A stretch of DNA of 64,000 nt, taken from contig NC_051448.1 of NCBI RefSeq assembly GCF_001649575.2, positions 19,886,078 through 19,950,077 on the forward strand, read 5' to 3'. The translations under genes were made by a program, and so were the position numbers. Below, one piece after another: positions 31,846 to 44,100 of the stretch (within the stretch, counting starts at the first letter, position 1; each line of letters starts with the position of its first letter). Below the pieces are notes generated by a model, which did no database searches, was not told the DNA's origin, and worked only from the letters and a program-made list of their open reading frames with translations. This stretch comes from Kryptolebias marmoratus (Eukaryota; Chordata; Actinopteri; Cyprinodontiformes; Rivulidae).

Positions 31846-32165
31846 TCAGACCGTCTCGTACAGCAGCATGCCGCTGAAGAAGGTCAAAGGTTCGGACGAG
31901 TAGGCCAGCTTCCCGGTGACGAGGTCGATGGAGACGGTCTCCCCGGCCTCTAAGGGCAGGATGATGTTAAACACCGCCACGGCTCCGGGGATGTGCTTGG
32001 CCTCTGCCATGGGCTTCTCCAGGCCTTCGGGCTGATACCCCGCCGAGTCCACCCGGGCAACGCCCGTGTTGGACCTGGAAAACACCGCCTCGATCTTCAT
32101 GTTTTTGTGACCCGTCAGGATGCCGCTGAAGAAGTACTTGCCACTCACTGGAGCGGTGAAAATGC
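31846..32165 (-). CDS. emilin1: emilin1 exon k (gC1q domain and stop)
   Basis: It encodes [51 protein letters not shown] and the closing [11 protein letters not shown], with stop TGA at 31848-31846. The Glu codon at 32019-32017 aligns with human Glu933, needed for alpha4beta1 integrin binding. The fish protein ends a few residues sooner than the human one. The intron upstream holds an 8-bp-TSD hAT element and a foldback repeat. Confidence 0.95.
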
Positions 32166-35100
32166 CTGGAGAACGAGGGAGCAATTAGGAGGGCGTTAGT
32201 TCAACTGGACAAGGCTGACAAGATGAGCAATTGTACAGATTGTGTTCAGGATTAAGACTCACTCCAACCCTAATCTTGCTTGAGGTGAAGTTATTTTACT
32301 TAGACTGACTTTAAATCAACATCGTATTTGGACCACGGGGACAACAGCATATTAAGAAATGATTTTAACCCGAAACATCAAGCCTTATATTAGATCCAGA
32401 CCAGGACGCTTTCTATGAGCATGTCTTATCAGACGTGCAGAAGTCCAGCTGATGGATTCAGTTTCCCCTGGCTTCCTTCAGGCCATTTCACATACCGTGC
32501 TGTCCTCATTCACACATGGACCAAATCCTTTGCTGTCCTCGGGCACATTTCTGACTGCATTCACAAAGGCTTGGGTGACGTTTCTGTTAAAGGAAGGCTA
32601 CTCCAAAACTGTTCAAGTTAAGAACAACTTACCAGTTTATAAGATTCTGTTCCTTTCTAAAATGACGAAATATTTTAAAACAGATACTTTTAAAAACTGA
32701 CCCAACTGACTGGAATCTAGACTTTGAGGATCGCTGTTCTGGTGCGTAGCTGCATCCTGACTCAGTCCACAGACTGGAGGGTGTATAGAGTGTGCTCAAA
32801 GTAAAAAAAAAAAACCTATTTGGGGAGTATTAAGAAGTACCGAAGGTGGTTTTCCCAATCTGTTCCAGTCCAGCCACGTTCTAATAGGTGTGTAGGTTGT
32901 GGAGAGTGATTCTGGTGATTCTGTGGTTCTCCTTAAGGTGAACCACAGCAGACTTGATTCCAGAAACCTTTAAGGAGAAGGGGGCGCTGTTTCTTCTCTT
33001 CAAGTCTCCTGTTCCTGCTGCTGCTTGGAGATTTATTCCATCTTTTAAATAAAGTTTTCTTTGTCGTGTTTCTTCAGTGCTCTTTAAAGGGATGTTAGTC
33101 GTGTTTTTAGATTTTTTATGTTTTGAGTTCCGGGTTACAGAAAGGACTCCTACCAGTGGCGGCTGGCCAATAGAGGGCGCTAGGGCGCCGCCCCACCACT
33201 CACATTACCTTTAATATGACATAAAAAAATAAATAAAAATTAAATAGTACATTAAAAATATTTCAAAATATATGTATATATATATTTTTAGTTGTGTAAG
33301 ATAAATATTTTATAGTTCATGAAAAAGTAAAGTTGTTTCGTTCCTAAAAGTTGTCTGATTGATGACGTATTTCCGCCCTAGCGCGCAAAAATCTTTGTCC
33401 ATAGACTCCCGTTAAAAGTTGCACATGCGCAGTAGCTCCTCTTCAGTACAAGAGATAGGACCGTTCAGGGCGCACCTCTCCTGCGCCCAGAGCTGCTGAA
33501 TGCAGCTGTGTTTACATTTCACCGCCTCCCGCCGCCGGAGCGTGGGACTCCCGCCATNNNNNNNNNNNNNNNNNNNNNNNNNNNNNNNNNNNNNNNNNNN
33601 NNNNNNNNNNNNNNNNNNNNNNNNNNNNNNNNNNNNNNNNNNNNNNNNNNNNNNNNNNNNNNNNNNNNNNNNNNNNNNNNNNNNNNNNNNNNNNNNNNNN
33701 NNNNNNNNNNNNNNNNNNNNNNNNNNNNNNNNNNNNNNNNNNNNNNNNNNNNNNNNNNNNNNNNNNNNNNNNNNNNNNNNNNNNNNNNNNNNNNNNNNNN
33801 NNNNNNNNNNNNNNNNNNNNNNNNNNNNNNNNNNNNNNNNNNNNNNNNNNNNNNNNNNNNNNNNNNNNNNNNNNNNNNNNNNNNNNNNNNNNNNNNNNNN
33901 NNNNNNNNNNNNNNNNNNNNNNNNNNNNNNNNNNNNNNNNNNNNNNNNNNNNNNNNNNNNNNNNNNNNNNNNNNNNNNNNNNNNNNNNNNNNNNNNNNNN
34001 NNNNNNNNNNNNNNNNNNNNNNNNNNNNNNNNNNNNNNNNNNNNNNNNNNNNNNNNNNNNNNNNNNNNNNNNNNNNNNNNNNNNNNNNNNNNNNNNNNNN
34101 NNNNNNNNNNNNNNNNNNNNNNNNNNNNNNNNNGTAAATACACTGGTGTGATACCTTAGTATATGTTTTGGTCCAAAACATATAATAAGGTATCACATAA
34201 TAGACATATACCAAAACCTTTGGTATATGTCTATTTTGGATTTATAGCCCCCCCTGGAGAAAACTCCACCAGCCGCCACTGACTCCTACCTCCTCTTTAT
34301 GGGGCTGGTCTGAGTTTTCTCCCTTTTTTGTGTGTTATTAGCTCATCAGTTTTTGGTAGATTAGCAAGTTGGGTCAGTTTTTCTGGTAATGAATATTTCT
34401 AATCAGTTTAAACCACATGACTTTGATTGTTTTTTTGGTCTTAAGGAATTTCTCTAGTTCAGGGTGTCCAAATCTGGTCCCAGAGGGCCTCCATCCTGCA
34501 TGTTTTAGATGGTTCTCTGCTTTGACACACCTGATTTAAATGACTGAGTGATTAACAGGCTTCTGTAGATCTTGAAGACCTGCCGAAGAGCAGGGAAACA
34601 ACTAAAACATGCAGGATATTGTGGCCCTCCAGGACCAGGACTGGAGTCCACCACTCTAGGGGGTTAAAGTGTAACAATAGTTTCGTACATCATGGAGATA
34701 CTTTTGAAGTTTTAACGATTTTTAATGTAAGTTGTTTAACTACATGAGTATCTTTACATTTGCGTGGGTAATTTGATCAAGTATTTCAGTACTTCCACCT
34801 TTGCATTACTGAACCACAATATTAATATTAACTTAAGTGGCTCATTCTGTAATTTGAGTACAGAAAACCTACATCCAGTATTTTAGACGATACAAACTGA
34901 TTGGAAACCCACCTGTGTTAGGATCGTAGGCATTATTTTCGTTGACAAAGATTTTGTTGAACCTTATGGTTTCGGGCTTTTGCATCTCACGAGTCAGAGC
35001 CGCAGAGAAAGAAAGACGCGGCACGTGGGCGTCGGACCCCGGGAAACCTGGCGACGGAGCAGAAACAGAGTCCGAGTTAGCGGGAATTAAAACTCAAAGA

Positions 35101-38100
35101 GTAGTGGGGGCTTTTATGGGTTTCTTTTTAGTAAAAACAACACATACCCTGTTCGCCTCTGAGACCTGAAAGATAAAATAAGATAAAAGGGCAACATGTG
35201 AAGAAAGAGAGACAAAAAAAAACAAACAAATTGTGAAGCAGTAAACACTAACATCTGTTGTTTGTTTTTACCTGGGGGCCCCACTGGTCCCTGCCTGCCT
35301 TCTCTGCCTGGAGCTCCTGTCCTCCCCTGTGGCCCAGCAGGACCCATGGGTCCGGGCTCGCCTTGCTCTCCTCGGGGCCCTGGAGGACCTGGAGAAAGGG
35401 ACGGTTTAGAGACAGCACAGCTAAGAAATACCCCCACATACCGTATTTTCCGGACTATAAGTCGCTCCAGAGTACAAGTCGCACCAGCCATAAAATGCAT
35501 AATAAAGAAGGAAAAGACATATATAAGTCGCACTGGAGTATAAGTCGCATTTTTGGGGGAAATTTATTTGATAAAATTCAACACCAAGAACAGACATGTC
35601 ATCTTGAAAGGCAATTTAAAATAAAAATAGAATAGAGGCAACAACAGGCTGAATAATTGTACGGTATGCTATGTTACACGACACATAAACAACGAACTGA
35701 GAANNNNNNNNNNNNNNNNNNNNNNNNNNNNNNNNNNNNNNNNNNNNNNNNNNNNNNNNNNNNNNNNNNNNNNNNNNNNNNNNNNNNNNNNNNNNNNNNN
35801 NNNNNNNNNNNNNNNNNNNNNNNNNNNNNNNNNNNNNTGTTAACATAACATATTAAGAGTTATTCAGATAACTACAGGATAAATGCTAACATGCTAACAA
35901 GTTTATCAAACCATCCGTGTCACTCCAAATCATTAAATCCAATTAAATCTTTATCCTCGGTGTCACTTTTAAACAACTCCGCTAACTCCGGACGTAGAAG
36001 ATGCGGCGCTTCCCCTTCTACGTCACTTACGTCAGACTCAACACAGGCCTAGAGCGCCCTCTTGCGGTTTAGTGTGTAAATAACATGTGAAATGATATAA
36101 TAATGTGTTAATAATTTCACATATAAGTCGCTTCAGAGTATAAGTCGCACCCCCAGCCGAACTGTGAAAAAAACTGCGACTTATAGTCCGGAAAATACGG
36201 TAAATCCCTTTTTACCAGTGTTAATATCTTTTAGAAGAATTCAAAAAACAAGTGCGTGAAGCCAAGAAAGGCAAGACATTTAACCGGCTAGTGTCAAGAT
36301 GTGCCTTTATGGGCTTTTAAGTGGATTCTTTTATACATGACAGCCTGGATTCCTTTCTTGGTCTATTTTAGCCTGATGCCTTCCATCAAATATGTGTTGT
36401 TTTGTTTTTTTTTTGACCAAAAGTTAAATTCCATGGCCCCTGTCTTCTGTGACTCACCAGAAAAGTCCCGATCCCGGAAAATATGGAACTGCCTTCTCAA
36501 GTCCAGCACCGAGGAGTTCAGCTTGTGTATCCTGGAGTGGACGTTCTCCAGCTGGACGTTCTGGATGTCGTTGATGAGATCCCCGTGAGACGTCACCGTG
36601 GTGTTGAGTTCGTTCACGCAGCTCCAGAGGCCTGACACGTGTCTGTTCAGGCCCTCTCTGATCCTCCCGAGGCTGTCTGAGAACGAATCCAAGCGCACGC
36701 AGACCCCCTCCAGCTTGGAGAGTCTCTGGTCCAGGCCGTCGCTGGACCGCCGGCACTCCCGCACGTCCGTCACATAGTTGTTCCTAATTATGTGAATCTC
36801 TTTGTTCAGGTTTCCGAACTGAAGCTTCGCGTCATCAATATGCTCTGCCATCTCGTTCTTCAAGTCGGTCACCTTGAACATAAGAGAGAGACTTGTTGTG
36901 TATTTTCAGTAGCTTTATTCCCCAAAGTTCTGCCATTAATGTTGTTTTATCTTTGTTACAGTCTGTCTTCCTCTAGAATTTCCCCCACAAAAAAATATGT
37001 ACCCATATCATCCCTCAAGATAGCTTTAATGGAAGTTCATCTAACAGACTGCTGTTTTTGCAGAGAGTAGGGAAGATTTGTGTTTGAGATTAAAAAGGAG
37101 TCGTTTGCATCATCATTACCATTTTTACGTCTGATTTCATGGGTCATGTTTGAAACACACCATAATAAAGTAAACATGGGATCCTTGAATGTGTTCCAAA
37201 TTAGTTCAAAAGGGGTTAAGAGGTATTTAGACAACATCAGGGTAGGAAATCAGAAATGGTTCTTTAAATCAGGAGATACTTCTGACATGGCTCTTTGTTA
37301 CAGGAGGCAAGTCAGTTTGTTTGTTTTTTTATCAAAGCAGCTATTGGATAAAGATGCAAATTGTAGAGATGATGCCTAATATCTTTAAATTGTTCTTCTA
37401 TAAACAATGGGAAGCCATAGTAGCACTGATGCAGACCATGACACTACCTCTGCCGTGTTTCAGAGATGGAACAAGGTTGGAGAAGAGTGAAACCCAGTCC
37501 TTCGAGTAAACTTAAAGATCATCCTGGTTGAACTGGTTTTGGTTTTGATCGTGTCTTGGCCTGGATTCTGTCAGAATGACTCCACCGCAGCCATGGCCAA
37601 AAGGGTTGAGAATGACACGAGGAATAATTATCACAAAGTCTGCTGCCTCATTTCTTATGAAGAACGCCATGAAGTATGTTGCACTTTGCATATATGGTAT
37701 GATTAATAAAAAAAAACAAAAAAACATCTAAAAACACTGTGCCAGCAAACTTTGCGACAACTGATATTTGTGTTAGTCCCAAAACCTTCGGCTATGGCTG
37801 CAGTGCTTGTGACAGTCACCTATTGTGGCAGAACATTTTCTCCTCGGCTTAGCTGAGATGCCTAGTAGCAGTTTCAACATATGAGCCAAATAAAAATTGC
37901 TTAAAGATGTTTAAACACTGAAAGTAAAACTTAGACCTTCTGTCTAGCCATTATTATGTTCAAAGGCTTAAGATTTGCTGTTGAAAAATGCTTGAATAAT
38001 GTGATTATCTGCTTGCAACAATCAACACTAAATGGGAATTCCTTTACTTCAAAAGCTAAGGTGCCCTTCACACTCGGATGGCTACGGTCTCCATGACCTT

Positions 38101-41100
38101 CACGACCTGTTAGATAATGGCTGGATTGCGTCAAAATTGAAAATCCCTCTTTAGCGTGAAGGCATTCAAGATGCTGCTATGCTTTAGTACTCTTGAAATT
38201 GATATTTCCTAGCTGTTTTCTGTCTTTGTGTCCTCACCATGCTTTTTGTGCTTGCCCTGGTTAGTTTATTTGTTTCAGACTGAGGCAGAATGCAGCTATA
38301 TGCTAGAATGGGAATAGGCAACCCTGGTCCTTGAGGGCCACTATCCTGCATGTTTTCCTTGTTCCTCTGCTCCAACACACCTGATTCAGTGGTTAAATCA
38401 CCTCTTCATGTTCTGCAGAATCCTGTTAATCACCCATTGATTCAAATCAGGTGTGTTGGAGCAGAGAAACAAGTAAAACATGCAGGATAGTGGCCCTCCA
38501 GCACCAGGGTTGCCCACTCCTGCGCTAGAAAATCCCACCTGTGGCAGTAGCGTCCTGCCACAGGTGTCACGTATGCAAAAGGCTGTTTCTATAACCTCGC
38601 CACAATCACATTCTGCTTTATGGTCACGATGACCTGATGTACATGAGCCCCACATCACTGCTTCAACTAGTCTCCCCAATGCTCCACCACAACCTCGTTA
38701 GAAAGTTTTGTACATGTTCAAACCCTTCCACAACCTGACCTGCCGGAAAACTTTGCCAAGACCCTGTAAAAACCACCCAGGTTTTGGCTCATTTTTATGT
38801 TGTAGTTGGGTCGTCATCAGGTGTGAACGGGACCTAACAAATGTTAGAATCTCAATAATCTAGTGTGTCCGGTTTCGAAGCAGTTTCATTACAACATCGG
38901 CTTACCTCTGAGATGGTGTTGTCGTTGCTGATGGTTAGATCTGTGAGTGTGTTCCTATGTGTCTGTAAGGTCGTTCCCACGTTCTTCAAAGTATTATTAA
39001 TGGAGTTAATGTTGACCAAAACCTCGGACAGTTCCCCTTGAACGGACTTCAGATCACCTCCTAATCTTCCACTGTGGAAAGTGTGACCATCCAAGCGTTT
39101 CTTCAGATCATCGATGTTGAGCTTGCACTGTCCGGTGCACTCCTCCACCTCCTCTCGAAGGCGCCCCACTTCCTCCTGAAGGTTGGAGCAGACCTGCGAG
39201 CAGGCAGATTCACCTGACTCCACCTTCCGCCGCAGGTCCGTCAGGTCCGTCTGGCACCTGCTCAGGCTGCTTACAGTGAAGTTGGAAAACAAGCGGAAGT
39301 CCTGCTCTATCCTGTGGCAGACAGAGCAGTCCTCGAAGTCCCGGCCCAGCGTTTCAACCTCCGTGACAATCCGGGTGAAGTGCTCACCGTTCTCCCCTGT
39401 CACAGCGATAATCTTTTTGACATTGTTGTTTAAATCGATCACTCTGTCAATCAGCGAGTCGCCCGTCTCAGACAAGTTGTTCAGAGTGGTGTTAAATCTC
39501 TTGATCTCTTCCTCGTTGGACACAACCCTCCATTCCAAGGTCTTCACGGTGTCATCGGTTGTCTGGTCTTTCCCGTTGTGCCCACAGGTCTTGTTGCACA
39601 TGTTTGTGGTTGATGTTAGCCTTCTGTCGAGGAAGGATGTGACGTTCTCCAGGTGGCCTAAACGTCGGCTATGATCTGTCACTGTGTCTCCAAGAACGGC
39701 CACTTCCAACTCTATTTTTCCAATCTTGAAGGTGTGGTCATCCAGCCGACTGAGGACTATGTTGCGCAGCTGTGTGAAGTCTCTCTGGACGGTCTCTTTC
39801 ACGTTGTTTCCAGTGTTAGTACATCTCTGTTCTGTCTTCCTCACTGTGTTATTCAGCCTCTTTTCTACTTCTCTCAGCTTGCTATTGAACCGCTCTTCAG
39901 TGACCCGTCCCTTCCCTCCGCCTGCCCCCGCTAGCTCCTTGTCCAGCCGCCCTTTAATGGTGTCACACTTGTCTGAAGTGGACGTGAGTCGGACGTCTAC
40001 ATCCAACAGCCTCTTCTCCAGCTCCGTGACGGTGTCGCAACAGGCCTGGGAGTGCTCCGTTTCGCTGCGGAAGATTTCCAAGCTCTGGGTGAGGTGCTGG
40101 TTCATAGAGCCAATCAGTTTCTCCAGGGCACTGATCCGGTCTCTGTCCTCCACCTGCTGCCGCCTCAGGTCCTCCACACCGACCTGGAAGAAAACGCCGT
40201 CACGAGAAAGGTAGTTTTCTTGTTTGTGACATTAACGTTGCCATGTAAAGAATTATAATAATGCTTTGACACCCTAACACCTATGTTTCAAAGTCATATT
40301 GTGTAATAATAAATATATTCCATGAAAAAATATACATTAAAACTATGTCTCAAGTAGGCATGGGCTGTAATTCACATTCAAACATTTAAAGAGTCAATGA
40401 AATTAACAAACCTGAAGATTTATTTTTTTAAAGGCTGTTTTTGTTTGTCTGTTGTTGTATTTTTTTCCCCTGCACCTGGTACTTACATGCTGCTAAGATG
40501 ACCAAGAGGTGGTGGTAATATATGCTAACCATCGCAGTGCTTTTACAGACAAGGTGCTATTTTCGTCACGACGTCTACCCCCTACCCCTTCAATCCCCCA
40601 ACCGTATTTAACCCAAACTCTCTAGTGACCAAGAAATTCAAAGAGTACTTTTGCTTGAAATGCCCATCCCTAGTTTCAAGTAATACCAAGTAACTTTGCT
40701 GAATAAATGGTTACGTTTCTATTACTGTTTCTAAATATTTGTGCAGTGGGCTGTTCTTTGGCCAAATTACCCCACACAAAAGATATATACAGAAAGAGGA
40801 ACATTCAGAGGGCTGTGAAGACAGATGAAAATGGAAGAGTCATACCATTTTGTATGAAGTGTGAGGGTACACTAGGGTTGCGACTTATCCCTTAAAATAC
40901 GGAACTGTCCCATATTTGGGTATCCCGTTTTTAATCATCACGGGATGAGGTGTGTAATGAATCTATTGCCCCTTTTACACGGGCCCTAATTAAGAAGTCC
41001 GGCTCTACTCCGCTCTACTCGGCTCTATAAAGAATGCATCACGTTCACACCGGCCAGTTTGGTCGGGAGCAGAGGAACGCCTCCTCGTGTTGCAGGGGGC

Positions 41101-44100
41101 GGGGCCGCGGCACAGGGGGGTGCGCTACCGAAATTTGGCGCAAGTTGTGTAAACAACAGAAGCATTATGGACAACGTTGGCCCTGTGTTGTTGCTGTTTT
41201 TTAAACTTATGGGGATTCTCCTGAGACTTCAGGAAGAGAGGCGCAGTGGAAGAAATGCTCTGGATTCCACGATTGTTGCACGGAGTAGGACAGCTGTTAT
41301 CCGCTGGAGATTTCAGGTTTTACAGCGCCTTCAGCTGGGGGACAGACGGCATAAACGTTGCAGGGTAAGCTAACGCTGTTGTTTATATTCCTACCTTCGC
41401 TCTTTATGCTTGCATCTGGTCACACCCACGACCAATGAGTGAACAGGAGCTAAGCTTGCGCCGCCCACGAAGCAGGGCCGGCCCGGCTGGCCCTACTCCG
41501 AAACAGGGACCAAAGAGGCAGGGCCAACCTTGAAAAAATGCAGATGTAAACGCTCCCAAAGCGAGCCGAGTAGAGTGGAGCCGGGACCATTAGAGCCCGT
41601 GTAAAAGGGGCATATGTCCAAGGTGTCTTAACCCTTCCATGGCCTTTGGGTCAAACTGACCCAAAGTTACGAGGGCTTCTCTACCTCTCTCTATCTCTAT
41701 CACTTTTGGGTGCTTCAGGAGGCTAAATGGAGCATCATCTTGTCCAAATTTTGTATGAAAACACAGTTGGATTGATTTAAAGGGGTCTAAGGCACCAGGG
41801 ACTGGGTGAACATCAAGTCTGTTTGTGAAGAGTCGGTAAGAAATGTCACTGGCATCCACCCTGCTGGCCTCCCCACATCCACAACTGAAAAGTAAGCGGT
41901 CACATACTGCTTCTTGTCTGACAGGTTACATTAACCTTTATATACTGTGTGCAGCAATTGATTACATGCATTACCGCTTACTGGTTTAGGCAGCAGGAAT
42001 CACTTAGAGAGCTGCACGATAAGAGCAATAAAGAAAAAATGATCAAGTCAAACCCGGTTTTGATTTGATTACTCCATAATGATGCTTACCTGGCAGGCAG
42101 AGCAGGACAGAGAGACCCGCCTCTCCAGCTCCGTCAGTATCTCCTCCTTCAGCGTGTTCAGCTGGTTGCCCCCTCCTCCGCCAGACGTTCTGTCCGCTTC
42201 ATTGCCCCGTCCGTTCACCAGGTGGTTGTTGATAGTGAGCAGGGTCTGATCGTGGACCTAAGCAACAAAATTAATGCACTCAACATGTGACCTTCCATTG
42301 TCGGCTTAAATCACATGCAGTCACGTTGAAAGAGTCGCATTCTTCTTTTTAACGTCTATGGTTTTTGTTTGAAGAAAATATCCAATACCAAGTTGCAAAA
42401 TAGGTCGCCACAGCATCAGATGGCATCGCGTAAATATTACACAATGTATTATTCCTAACAAGAAAGCAAGTCAAAATGCGGAAGTTTGTGAAACATTAAG
42501 TCCACCTCATGATTCAAATAAAGAATATAATAAAATAAATCTTTTGTAGCAATAATTTATACTGACTGTATCATGTATGACCTTATTAAATAGTTGCAAA
42601 AAAATCCCCTTTTGTTATAAAACCACCTCAAGTTTAAGAATTGTGTTTGTAACTCTTGGGTGTGTTTCAGTGGTTCAAAGTAAGCTGTGATCCCAGATTC
42701 GAACGCATAAACTTGAGCTAACGCTAATCTCCCAGAACGCATTGTTAAGAAACAATAATATTTTTATTCATCCACTGAAGATGTTTATTGCATCAGCTTC
42801 CTAACATTCCGAAAGAGTTTTGTTCACACCAAGTCTGAACTTTGACTGGACCATTGCCACATCGTGATTATATTCTTTGTCTCTGTTGTAGATTAGCTGC
42901 CATGTTTGGGATCATTGTTCTGTTTGGTTCAAGCTTCAGCTGTCGGACAGATGTCCTCACATTTGACTCTAGAATCCTTTGATCTACAGAGGAGTTCATG
43001 GTCGACTCAGTGACTGCGAGGAGCCCAGGTCCTGTGGCTGCAGAACAAGCCCAAACCTTCACCACTCCACCACTGTACAGCACATATTGCTGTGCATTAT
43101 GACCAAACACAACTTCTTTAGTCTCATCTGTCCAAGGTCTTTGTTCCAGAAGTCCTGCGGTTCCTTCAGATGCAGCCTTACAAACCTAAACTGCATTCTT
43201 CTTAGAGAGGTTTTTCTCCTACGACACAAGCCAACCTTGTTCAGTGTTTTCCCTTATAGTTCCAAAATGAACCCAACATTTAACCTGCTAACTGAGTGCT
43301 GAGACAGCGCTATTTCTCTGAGCACTGCACGGTCTGACCTTGGGGTGAAATTGCTGAAACGCCCAGAAAGATCGCCAGCTGTCTCAAATTAATTTCCACT
43401 TGTGAATAATCGTTCTAGCTGCAGAAGAATGGACTTCAAACTGTTTGGAAAAGGTCTCATAAGCCTTCCAGATTGACGGGCAGCAGCCGTTGCTTCTCTA
43501 CGGTCACTGCTGATGTCTTTCCACTTTGGCGTTGTGTTCACTCATGCATCTATTCTCCTCTGCGATACGGAGGAGCTTACATTTAAATGCTGATCATTTA
43601 GTGAATGCATTTGATTGGCTGCACCTGGCTGATGCGTTCCCTCTGAGCATCAGCTTTGTTTTTACAGACTTTATATTTTAAATATTACCGTATTTTCCGG
43701 ACTATAAGGCGCACTTAAAAGCCTTCAATTTTCCCAAAAAACGACAGTGCGACTTAGAATCCGGAGCGCCTTATATATGTAAGAAGTCGTGATGTTTTAG
43801 TATGACTTTGGTAAACTACAAAGCCTCGCCTCTTGCAGCATTAAGGCTCAGTCATAGTCACGCTGGGCTCCGTGCACGGACCTGAGCGAGCGCTGTAGGC
43901 ATTTATAGTTGACGCTTACGTTGGTGCTGTATTCTTCCGTGAGTTTTGAACCGTTTGATTATCTTTGTGATCTCTCATAGAGGGATCATATAAATGCTGA
44001 TACAGGCAAACCAGCTCCGCTAGAGCACCGAAATCTTCTTTTTGAGTAGATTGCGGCGTGCACGGTCCATGCTAAGTTGGGAGGTGCACAACGCGCCTTA

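Noticed and set aside
33412..34214. Four long ORFs of 209-243 codons
   Set aside because: They are almost wholly N gap translated as unknown residues; no coding evidence.
35258..35543. Plus-strand Pro/Gly-rich ORF
   Set aside because: Antisense of the emilin1 collagen exon.
39183..40214. Plus-strand ORFs of 163 and 176 aa
   Set aside because: They lie antisense to the emilin1 coiled-coil exon, whose minus-strand reading matches EMILIN-1; they are shadows of codon bias.
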